Assembly: GCA_033063855.1 (NCBI GenBank)
Contig: CP093831.1
Coordinates: forward strand, 24,986,001-25,050,000
Direction: 5' to 3'
DNA from: Smittia aterrima
Taxonomy: Eukaryota; Arthropoda; Insecta; Diptera; Chironomidae
Length of the DNA stretch: 64,000 bases
Positions within the stretch are counted from its first letter, which is position 1. Each line of letters starts with the position of its first letter. Under the pieces are notes generated by a model, which worked only from the letters and a program-made list of their open reading frames with translations, ran no database searches and had not been told where the DNA came from. Shown piece after piece: positions 23,301-34,208 of this stretch. The translations under genes and the position numbers were made by a program.

Positions 23301-26112
23301 TTTATGGTAATCTATCTCACAAGGAAATGCGTTCGCGACTGGATGTAAATCAGTCTCTGGGAAAATATTGTTCGCGCTTATTCTGCTTTTGATTTATGAA
23401 TGCAAAGGTGACTTACTCGAGCGAATTGAAAAACGATAAAGTCCGCGATAGAGCACACACGGTTTTCCCAATTATAAAATAAACAACAGACTCTCGAGTC
23501 AAGGTTCATTGGGAGCAACAAAAAAAAACTTCCAGTTCGTTAAAAATGTCAACGAGGCGGTCGTGAAACTTTTGATCGTTACCCGACCGTGTCACAAATA
23601 TTTTTACGCGAATCTTTACTCAAAGTCAATCAAACTTGTTAACAGCAGATGCGAATTCGACTCCACAACGACGGAGAAATTTGTCAAAAGCATCAACGTG
23701 TTTATAGAGCGAAGAAAATTAGTCTCGAGGCAAAAGCGTTTGTCACACATTCCTCTCCTTAACGGCAAAAGCTTTTACAACACATTTTGTCTTTTGTTTT
23801 GATTTACAGCTCGATGCCTTCGGTTCGTCGTAGTGCTCATGAAAATGAGTAATTTTATGAAACTGACATTGACGATAAAAAACATTTTATGGCGGCAAAC
23901 AAATTTTCAGCAAACGACAGCGGAAAAAATTTCCTTTTGCGATGCAATAATTTCGGTTTCAAATTGCAGGTTGTCACGTCCCAAAAAAAACATTTCTTGT
24001 GGGCGGTCGTCAACAATCAAATTAAACCGCTGAACCGAGAAGTTTTTCGGACAACGGAAGATCTTTTTTAGTCTGGGAAGATAGAAAAGAATTTAATTGA
24101 GCCAATTATTTTTCAATCGATTGAATGTTATTGAACTGTGTGCGCTGCTTTCGCTCGATGGCAATAAATGAACTTCTCTCTTTCATGGCAAATGTTCCAT
24201 GCAATGATACTCATTTTTCCATCATATGCCTGCATCGAGCAGTATTCCCATTGATCGACTTCACGCTGCACACTCGACTGCTTTGGAAATTGGTGTCATC
24301 GACATAAAACTCCATCTAAAACCCGATGCACGATGTTGCTTAGAGAGAATGATATGGCATAAAAAACGAAGCAACAATTTTCCATCGTAAATGCATTGAG
24401 CGGGGAAAAACTCTTTTCGATGGCTAACAAATTGTTCGTTTCGTGCACGTCTCGAACGTAAGTATCCCGTCGAAAGAGCTGGTCAAGCTTTGAACTTACT
24501 AAACGATTCGAAATTATTAAAGAGAACGAGCGAGAGCCAATTGAATTTCATTCAAAATTTATAAACATCGTTTTCAGTGGTGGAAGCAAGTTGTCATCTG
24601 TCAGCAGCAATATTTCTTATCGACGTTTTGCAATCAACTTGAATGTTGCTTAATCATTGAATTTTATTAGTTTCCGATGTCTGCAAAAAGTCGATTCATT
24701 CTCGACATGTCCGTTCGCCAGTTTGGACAGTTCAAAAGGGAAAGGACAACCAGCGCAGACTTCCATGCACGGAATAATGATTAAACTGTCGTTTTGGGCG
24801 ATGTCGTGAGAGGCCATAACACGAGCAATGAAAGCGATGGCGATGTCGAGAGTCGTTCTCCACAATCTTGCAATGTAATTTATTTCATTTCACTTCCCCT
24901 CGACATCGTTAAGCTGACTGAAACTTGTTGCGACACTACTCGTACATCGCACATTCGCAGAATTGAGCTTTTTTTAAAAGCCGTCACCATTAACAGAAAT
25001 ATGTTCTTCAATCGAGGAAAGGGAATTTGCTTGCATTTTTGTGCTGAATTCAGCGGAAAAATATTTTCTCTCTCTCTCTCTCTTCCCCGGAACAAACAAG
25101 AGACGAGAGTTACAGCACTTCGTGGAGGATTTATAGAAGGTTGATGTTTAAACGAGGAAATTAAATTCCGTTCGCATGTAAATCCCTTCTCGTACGAGCG
25201 TGAAGAACTTTTCCAAGTCTTTGCGAAATCATATAAAGCAAATACGACGGAAAATGCTGCAAAGCCATCAAATTTGCCATGGAAATCGTTTCGCTTTTAT
25301 ATTTTTAATGTCTCTCTGGTCGCCATGAGATGAAAGCGAAGTGATTACGAATTCCGTCATAGTTGGAAGAAATATTTTTTATCCTTAACAAAAAATTATA
25401 ATCTCAAAGCCATGAAGCGGTTGAAAAATCATCCTTTTGAAGTGTCTGTTGGCCTCGACTCCCACGCACTCTCCCAGCGGGTCATTCGTGTCACGATTCT
25501 CATCAGCCGTTAAACCGCTGACAACATCAGCAGAGTTTTAATCGCTGGGAGAGAAGGAAAAAAATGAAATTGCGTAGGAAAACATTAAAAATAATATTAA
25601 TCCCGAGCAAGGAGCCAGAGCATTGCTGTAAGTGTACTTGAGTCTCAATTGAAATGGCATATAAAAAGCTTTATTTATGTTTCGGCCGGGGAAAACTTGA
25701 AGCTCTCGATTCCACTTAGAGATCCAACGGTTCTTTCTTTTTCTTCATAATTTCTCGCTCGTTAGACCATTCTTGTCCTTTTCTGTGAGTCATGCGAAGC
25801 GTTATAATAATTTGATAAGAGAGAACATCTGTTTGAATGCTTTTTATTATTTCTCATATTTTCAATTTCCTTCGCTGAATTTAAGCTCCGAAATCCTTGC
25901 GAAATATGATCAAAGGGACTTCATCTGAATGTTCGTTGTCGACCCAGAAAATGAAGCTTCGGTCGAGAACTTTCAACTATTTTTGATTAAATTTTCTCGT
26001 TCACGATAAGTTATGGGTTTAATTATAATTTGTAAAGTTGGAAGTTTTGTTGGAAGTTACGAATTCATTTCGATTTCGCTGGTCAATGACTTCGTTGGAA
26101 CTTTTATTTGAG
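20354..26112. other. 5.8-kb gene-free region upstream of the Ig/FN3 gene
   Basis: Neither strand shows a recognisable coding exon; open frames of 60-116 codons are scattered, overlap on both strands and look random. Upstream of a tissue-specific adhesion gene this is a natural place for enhancers, but no specific site can be named. It includes a CT-microsatellite near 25066-25084. Confidence 0.5.
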
Positions 26113-27184
26113 TCAGAATCTGTTAATCACTTCGACGTTAAATTTCTCTAAACTTCTCATGTTCGATTTGATCCAATGATAATGGTTCTCGTAGATTTCA
26201 TGATAAGTTAAAGTGCGGACGTTAGGTAAAGAACTTAGGAACCTTCGAGGAAAGGAACTCGTGCGTAGGAACTTGACGGCTGTGATTTTCTGATTCCTCT
26301 TGATTTGAAGGTTTTCTAACTTTCCCATGAAGAAGAGAAAATGAAATATTTTTAAACTCTCCAAGTTATCAACAATAAACTCAAACTCAGCTTTGTAACA
26401 ATACTTGAAGAAGATAATTTTGAGTGAGCTCTCCATTCGAAGTAGAAAACTTTTGAGTTGACTTTGTGCGATTGGATCGAGGTCTTTTGGAGTTTCGCGA
26501 GTGAATCTCAAAGAAGACAAATTGAACTTTGTTTCAGAAATTCTGTTTCCAGGCGCAAACATAACAAGTCGATCGACTTTAAGTTCGAGAATCTTCAAGT
26601 TCGGTGAAGCTACGAGGACGTCACTGACCAAAGATTTGTTCCACGTGCTCAACTTCAAAGCAACTAAAGATGGGAATTCTGGAGGGATCACGTCACTTTC
26701 TTTAAAAGGATTCTTCGTTGATCCTGAGAATATTTTTGCTTCTATCAAATTCCTTGAGTTGTTGACTAAAAGTTGAGACTTCAATTGAATGTCGAGCTTC
26801 GTGTTATGAAAACAAACTTCGATGGAAGTGAAGCGTCGCTTACTGTCCAACATGAACAAATCTTTCTCTTTCATTCGACGATTCAAAACAAGTTTCAGCT
26901 TCGCCATAAGTTCCTTCGTTCCTTCGATGATTTCCTTCCAAGTTGGTGAGACAGGAATCATTTTCAAAGCATCTTTCCCATTCAGATGCTGGAAGATATA
27001 ACGATAGACGAACGGCTCCCTAATAAACTTGAACGGATCATGGCAGACCAACAACGTTAGCTCCTTTTCTTTGTTTGATCTCTGCAACTTCTAAAAGTAA
27101 TGGAAACTTAACTTTACAAACAATCAAGAAAGCAAACAAAGTATTTACCTCATGAATAAAGTTGAAAGTTCTTGATGCGTTCAT
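26113..27184 (-). CDS. F-box-like leucine-rich-repeat protein
   Basis: Two exons, complement(join(26113..27090,27149..27184)), encode 337 residues starting MNASRTFNFIHE-KLQRSNKEKE; the second exon has no ATG of its own at that point, so the first short exon is needed. Residues about 35-70 (REPFVYRYIFQHLNGKDALKMIPVSPTW) read as a degenerate F-box. Hydrophobic repeats of LRR character follow (FPSLVALKLSTW, SPNLKILELKVDRL, LESLKIFHFLF, LPNVRTLTYHEI). F-box/LRR proteins recruit substrates to SCF ubiquitin ligases; Skp1 binding is inferred. A related gene lies at 61719. The family is a large, fast-evolving one in nematoceran flies, so no orthologue is named. Confidence 0.75.
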
Positions 27185-28983
27185 TTTATTCTCGAGCAGA
27201 AAAAAAATTAAACTCAATCCTAGCAGATGTGGATACGAAATGATAAATTTCTGTTGATTTTTTACCTGGCAAGGTCTCAACCTTTTTTGCTTTTTTTTTT
27301 TGTGATTGTCAAGTTCTAATAGGAATCTTGTTTAAAATCAATAATCTCCGAAAACTAACCACAATATGCTAATTGAACAATTTCAACTCGATAAGAGCTC
27401 TCTCGGCTTTGCTGAATTTCCATTTCGTCCCTTCAACAATTTTGTTTATCACTTTTTCAAATTGCTGTCTTAAAAGCTTTGCGTAACGATAGCTCCAGAG
27501 AAATTAGCTGCTGAAGTGCGGTAGAGAACGTTGACGAACAGAATGGGATACAAACTAAACAACAGAAAAATATGAGAACTTAATATTTCATGAACCATAA
27601 ACAATTCATGCAATTTTCCTAGGATTAAATTTGACATGGCAGCATATTTTGAGTGAAATTTGTCGTTATGTACGGGAACGAAGCTCAAGCTAAAGCTTTT
27701 GCAATGAGCGAAGGGAGAGAGAGCCGCCTTTTCATTTTAAAAATGTTCCAAAGCAAAGCATAGAGGCTAAGGCAATGGCAAGCAGAACATTAAATCGGTT
27801 ATTGTTTGCTTGGTCCCCGAGGAGATTATGTGAGAGACATAAATTCATGAAAAAGAGGAGAGAAAAAAAAACTTAATTTATTTATAATGATCCGGAGAAG
27901 AGATTTTTCAAATGAATTTTAAATTGGCGTGCTATGCGGCAGAGAGTTTTGTTTCATTGTTCATGTAGGGCAGAGAGACGAAAGTTATTTGAACAACCAT
28001 TAATCAAGCGGTGCGTTAGCCATTGCTTCCTTGAGCGAGAGACACCGCAAAGCTTCAAACATTCTCATTGTCTCGAGGCAAAGCCAAAGTTTTATTGAAT
28101 CATAAAAGGCCGACGAACATTAAAATTTATTATAATTTTAGCTCATGTCATTCCATTATTTTGACTTTAATGAAAATGTTTTGTGCTCGTTCCGTTGAAC
28201 CTTTGGCTGGGGAATCGAGAGAACTTCTTCCGTCTCTGGATGTTGCAAATTTGAAATTTCGCTTTGCTTCGTTAGCAGAATTCTTTCTCTCGCTTCCGCC
28301 TTTTCCTCCTCCGCCCGCTGCTCATCCATTTACAAACGCTCATAAAATATTCTATTGAAACTGAAAGAGAAATAAAATATCCGACCGAGGTCGAGGGAAC
28401 AGAATTATGTTTCACGGGAAGCTCTCAGATGGATTGTGTCCAAAGTTATGAGCTTTCTTTTAATTTCATTAAAGCGTAAAGCGGGATTGTTGACGCAATC
28501 ACACCCTGTAGAGATGTTTCAACTTGGTCGAGAGAGATTTTTCCTTTGCCTTCGCACTTTTTGATCTTTTATCGCTTTGCGAGCAATAAAATCTTCATGT
28601 GTCAAACGCAAAGTCGTAAAGGAAAGCAGAACGTGCCAATGTGATTAGAATTTCCCTTTTTTTTTTGCTTTTCAAGATCGTCTTTGCTCATCATTCGACT
28701 AAATCAAATCCTATTTATCACCGTTCCCCTTCAATCCCGTCGTATCGTGCGACAGAGGAAATTCCGTAATACCCATCATCGCATTACAAAATCACTGGAG
28801 TGAAATTAATCGAACGAAAATATTTGCGCACGACATCAGAAGCTCGCTCTCTTTCTCTCACTTTCTAAATAAAAGATTATTTCAAGAACTTAATTACCAA
28901 TAAACTAATGATTCTCAATGCTATTAAGGATCTTGTACGTTCTATTGATCTGCTTTAACTCACATTATTTTATTAGAATGAAT
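27185..28983. other. intergenic, no gene seen
   Basis: Short open frames only, none with a domain. The first few hundred bases are upstream of the F-box gene (minus strand) and contain a poly-T tract at 27284-27300. Nothing else identifiable. Confidence 0.5.
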
Positions 28984-29116
28984 AGGAGTCGTTCGTAAGC
29001 TACGCAAACAAAGAAATTTGATTGATGATATAATATAATAAATGTAATATAATCATTTAATATATTATATGTATTATATTTTTTTTATTCGTCTACGTAG
29101 CTTACGAACAACTCCC
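28984..29116. mobile_element. MITE-like element with 21-bp terminal inverted repeats
   Basis: The left end AGGAGTCGTTCGTAAGCTACG (28984-29004 on this strand) is the inverse of the right end (29096-29116) with only two or three differences; the shared core is GTTCGTAAGCTACG. The 91-base interior is almost pure A/T, with TAATATATTATAT-type words. Length 133 bp and the absence of any coding capacity fit a non-autonomous DNA transposon. No clean target-site duplication is visible, so the superfamily is not assigned. Confidence 0.65.
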
Positions 29117-29316
29117 CTCATTCAAAACACCTTTAAGTTTCTAGAGAAAATATTTTCATGAAAGCTTTCCCAATTAATTCATTTTGCTTAGTCACTTTTC
29201 TCTTCTAGTCATTAATAAGTAAGCTCTTCTCGCATCTAACGTTGAGATATAACTTTATTACGTCATTATTTGCAATCATCTCCAACAACACAACACACGT
29301 AGCTACTCGAAGTGCT

Positions 29317-30775
29317 TTAGAGGAACGTCTTAAATAGCGTTATGTATGAGCCAGTAGTACGCATAATCTAATCGTTAAATGAGGAGAAGAAAATGCACGA
29401 TTAGATACACAAACGCTAACGCAATTGTTCTTGAACATGACTCACAGCTCCGAAGGTTTCCATTGACGCCTCGAAAAATGGAACATCAACGACAACTTTC
29501 CTCTCTGCTCGCATCATTATCATGAGAATCGTTTTGCGGACACGAATATCGCAATTGACCCAGTCGAAGTCATAAGCAGAAAATTTAATTCCAGTGCTCG
29601 CTTCCTCAAGCATCGAGCCACCAATCGAATAAACGAGGATTTGAGTCGTCGAGGCAATTATGTAGTTAACGAAAATCACTTTATCCGCTGTATCCGCAAG
29701 CAAGATCATTAGGCAGCAGATGCAAGTTACAATAGCTGATGAAATAAAGTGAAGCATGCCATTAGGCCAGAGACTCTCTGACGCCGTCTTGCACATTTCG
29801 ATTAGCTCGTCGTGGTCTTTGATGATTTCATTCAACTCCTTCGACAAACGTTCATTTTCCTCTGGCGTGAACATCTTCATTGAATTGTGCGACTCTAGCA
29901 ATAAAAGCTTCGTAAAAAAAAGACTTTTTTACAAATCAAAAGAGTTTACTTATCTCTCTGGCAATCAACGTGTTGATACGTGACCCAATGATGTTGAATT
30001 CAGCCGAGAGATGTGAGCAAATTCCTAAAAACATCCCGTCGGCACCATAAATCGAAGCAATCGTAATATAACCGGACCACATCGAATAGATGAAGATGAG
30101 CTCGAAGAGTGGTGTCCAGAAGATATCAAAGGGGAAACTTTTTCTTTTGATTATTATCGAAATTCAACGAGTTCAGTTAACTTACGAAGCTTTGAATGGC
30201 AATCCGAATATTCTGGGAACTCCAATGATCAATCGATAAATATCTTTCACAGCTGGCAACAACCAAAAGAACATATTTGTCAGATTGGCGAACAAGCACA
30301 TGATGAAAGTGAAAAAGAATGAAATTCTCGACGCAAATCCATGAGCTTCAATGTTCTTCCCTCGTGCATGATCTGTTAGATTAACTCAAATGAAAATCAA
30401 TCAAAATAAAGAAGCGAGTTCATTACCAAACTCGAATCGTTCGCGGAGATACTTCAAAACCTTCAGAATCTCTCTCCGCTTCCAGACAATAAAAATAATT
30501 TTCATTGCACTTGTGAATTGAGTTATCGCCGGCGTCAACGCGTCGAGAATAATAACCAAATTCCCTTGGTTCTCATAGCAGAAAGCTAACTGGAAACAGC
30601 AATAAATCAGGACTGCGAGTCCGTTTAAAACGGCCAACACAAATTTAAATGTCGAAACGTTGTCGTTTCCCGGCCAGAATCCAATGAATCTCTTCCATCC
30701 AATCTTCTGAATGCGAAAAAAGTATTTTCGATCACTGAAGCGTTCAACGCTTGAAAGCTTCTCAAACGAAACCAT
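29317..30775 (-). CDS. odorant receptor (7tm_6 family)
   Basis: Five exons, complement(join(29317..29367,29446..29894,29950..30137,30186..30372,30427..30775)), encode 407 residues, a normal length for an insect odorant receptor. The N-terminus VERFSDRKYFFRIQKIGW...GFWPGNDN is typical. Several membrane segments follow (FKFVLAVLNGLAVLIYCC, FFFTFIMCLFANLTNMFFW, MLHFISSAIVTCICCLMILL, IFVNYIIASTTQILVYSIGG). The short last exon gives the family signature SYITLFKTFL at the C-terminus, after DVPFFEASMETFGA. Such receptors form ligand-gated cation channels with Orco in antennal neurons. The ATG at 30775 was chosen because it gives a standard N-terminus, although the frame is open 32 codons further upstream to a possible acceptor at 30872. 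Confidence 0.88.
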
Positions 30776-33700
30776 TGCTCCAAATACAATTTCACTCGTC
30801 AAAGCCGTAAATGTGATTAAGGCTCGAGAAGAAGTGTAATCGAATTTTCCCTTCTTACGATTGACACTTTCCTATAATTAAAACGAAATTACAAGTTTGA
30901 ATAGCAAAAGCATAAACGGGATTCGATTGAACATGTGAAAAGAGTTTAGTTCCCACGAAATCTATCAAAAAAAAACTTTCCGCCCAACAAACCTTCAATT
31001 AAATTCTAAATTACATGGATCGAGATATCTGAGTGGGTTTTCCATTTGAAAACACACAATTAATGATTCAGACGACGAAATATCTGAGATTTATGAATGG
31101 CGCTATAACTCGTGTAGACAGCGGTTAAGCCATCAAAATCTGTAATCTCTGTGGGCGAATCATTGGGGCATCAACTGAAAAAGGCTTCGAGGAGCTCGTC
31201 AGCTCGGTCATGCAGAATTTCCCGCTAATCCTTGACGCAACCGCGCCCCTGTCTGGCAATTTTCCATAAAGTGATTATATGTGATAATATTTTGAATTGA
31301 GCATCATCATAAAACGTCTACTCAACTCTTCTCTTCTCGTCGTGTCGACCGAGCAATTTGAATGCATTGAGGAATGTTTTTCCACGAAACTTTTCCTGTT
31401 TGCGTTCGAAGAGCTTTAAGGCTTTTCGCGAGATTTTTCCGCTGAAGCAATTAGTTTGGCACTTGTCACGACCAATTGTCGATAACGTGATTCAGTGACG
31501 TAGAAGGAAATTCGGGACGACAGCAAGCAATGAACAAACAAACAAACAATTACGTGAAGATAATTTTAGAAAAATCGAGAAAATTTTTCTATTTTTTTCA
31601 CTCAAGTAAAGCTCAAAAGAAAAATCGATTCGTTGATTCAAAAAATATTACTGCACAATAAAAACTGTCAAAACCTTTCAAGAGAAAATTCTTAAAGACG
31701 TTTTATGTTCAACGATTTTTTCAGTTGATTGATTTTGCTTTGTGCCAACATCGCTTCATGTAACAAATTATTCGAAGCTTCCTACACAACCCCGAGACAT
31801 TATTTGATGGATAGAATTGTTAACCTTCTCGTATTAATATTAATAATCCACTTTCCTGTTTTGATTGGCTTGAAGCAGTTTTCGCAAAAGTTGAAGATTT
31901 CAGCTGTGCCGCTCTCCCAGTCGAGAGTTCAAGAATTTTCTGTCGATCGAACGATGAAGTCGGGAGTGAAATTATTAGGTTTAAGCTCTGATGCAATCTT
32001 CATTGATTCCATTATGTCTCGTCAATGAAGCTTGCGGGTAAACGAGAGCAGAAATTTTTCGAAATTAATAAAGCAAAACTCATATCAACTACAAGAGCTG
32101 AGCATACGCTTTCATTGCATCGAAAGGGAAATAATGTTTCAATAAATCTAATTTATTTTAGCTTCGTTGGATATTGACAACAGTCAAAAAGTATTTCACG
32201 AAATCGCTCAAAGCTTATTTTCTGAATTGGTTTCTGGTTAAAGCTTTTGTAATTAACATTTTCCCTCGATTAAACATGTTTGCTTTCCTCTTTGTGATTT
32301 CAATATCACCAGTTTAAATGTTATGTAACTAACATCATTGAAATGAATGTTAATCTCTCTCTCTCTCCCGTTCCTGAACTGCGACATAAGCACACTCACG
32401 ATTGCAATTTTGTATTCGCTTATGATGATGTTTTCCAACATCAATTTCTCATCGAATGTTCAACTAAGGAGCGAACCTCAAGCTTCATCAATGCATACAT
32501 GAGAGCAATGCGGAGGGATTAAGCACGCGATTGGATGATGCATATCGTTTAGAGATGATTTATTGATTCCATTTTAACGGCAATAAATATTGCACATTGA
32601 TGGCACAGCCATTAAACATGGCAGCTCTTGCTGGGGGAAGGAGAAGCTCATGTTCAGCATAAAAAGTTTGTTTTCTCGAAGGCAACCTCGACATGTCAAT
32701 TCATAATCCCTTCGAGCTATCTCTTGCGGTGATGATTCCGCTTGTAATGAATCGATTTTTTCACTTCATTGGCAGAGAATGTTCTTGTGAGTGAGAAATC
32801 ACATTGGAGCTTGAGCTTTTTTATTTTATTTTTCGTTGACAAATATTTTTAGAATATTTTCGTGACAAGGGTGGAGATGAATTTTCTTTTTTTTTTCTTG
32901 GTAAAAGATTTGAATGAGAACTTCCCAGCACTCAAACAAATCGTTTGTGCATTCTTTTTTCTACTTCTGTTAAAACTTAAAGCTTGAAATTCTTTAGAAA
33001 ACATTTCGCTTAACAACAGAAAATTGTTTGTCGATTCCTGTTCTTGTTTCGTTGCAGCTGCTTCTCTCGATCCCCGTGAGACTTTTGCTTTGCTCCTTCT
33101 TGCATTTTATTTTATCCTTCCACGAATTCTATCGAATGAAGGAAAAGTTTTTTTTTTCTTTCCTGTTTAGTTAAAGAGTTCTCTCTTTTTTTTGCCTGTG
33201 CTTGCTTAATGTTCTTATAAAAGTTTTCGCAGGGCCATCGACTCAACTCAATTGCAGATTTTCAGTTTCCTCACATTCCTCTGCATAGTTTCCCAAGCTG
33301 CTCTTTGCAAAGCTTTCCCGATGCCAACACATAAACTTCGGGCTCGAATGTGATTACGAAATGATTCTGTGAATGGAGAGATAAATGTGCAACATTAAAC
33401 AACTATTCTGTTATCTCTTCGATTTATCTTCATGATTCCCAATTGCAACTTTCCAAAAGAAAATGAAATAACAGAAGAAGATGAACGCAAAAGAAGTTTA
33501 AAACTTGATTTCGCAATTTTCTTTCTTTTGTTATGGAATAAGCTGTTGGCGTTTGGAGAAAGTTTTCTTTTCACAAAAACCTTCCTTTTTCTTCTTCTTT
33601 TTATTGATATTTTCCAGGCGTTTCAAAGAACGTTTCCGTCTTTCATTAAGACAAGACGAATCGACTTTTCCGCTCCACGTTTCTTCGTCAAATAAACTGA

Positions 33701-34208
33701 CACTCAATTTAAAGAATCGAATCATTTTGTCGCTTCAGCAGAATGCAATTCAAATTGATGATAAGCTTGAAGTGTTTGCAGTCTCGCGCTTCTCGCAACG
33801 TCAGCACAATCCAAGGTTCCAGGAGAATAACAAAACTTTTAATTTACTTTCGATTTTGTTAGGGCTTCGTTAGCCCAAGCAGCTAAGGGATAGTGGAGAG
33901 CTTTTTGTAGCCGACCAATGCAAGCTAGCTTCGCTATCAATTTAATTAAAAGTTTTTCGTCTTCGCTGATGAAGCGAAGACGATTTCAAACCGTGAAGCT
34001 CCTGAAAGTTTATAAAGTTCCACTCAAGGAAACCTCTCTCGAGTTCATTTTTCTTTCCTTTTTATTTACTTGTAAAGAATTTAAAAATATAATAACAGTT
34101 CCAGGGCATCATCAAGAAAAGTTTACGGTTGAATAATAAGATCATGGTGTTAATGTTAATTAATTTATAAACATCTTCTCTAATTTATAAATCTACCTCA
34201 CTTCTCGT
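30776..34208. other. 3.4-kb intergenic region upstream of the odorant receptor
   Basis: No convincing gene. Poly-T and poly-A tracts are common (32888, 33150, 33190). Open frames near 31729 and 33505 have no domain, and the latter overlaps random frames in other phases. The 96 bases next to the receptor (30776-30871) are open in its frame and may be a 5' extension. Confidence 0.5.

Noticed and set aside
23509..23802. 97-codon plus-strand open frame in the gene-free block.
   Set aside because: It begins with a non-ATG codon, has no domain, and lies among similar random frames on both strands.
25060..25085. CT repeat as a possible regulatory GAGA-type site.
   Set aside because: A simple microsatellite; no supporting context to call a functional element.
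31729..32028. 99-codon plus-strand open frame with a hydrophobic stretch.
   Set aside because: It starts at TTG, and no second exon or family similarity was found; probably chance in AT-rich DNA.
33505..33873. 122-codon plus-strand open frame rich in Phe and Leu.
   Set aside because: Composition reflects poly-T/poly-A tracts; frames in two other phases are open over the same bases.
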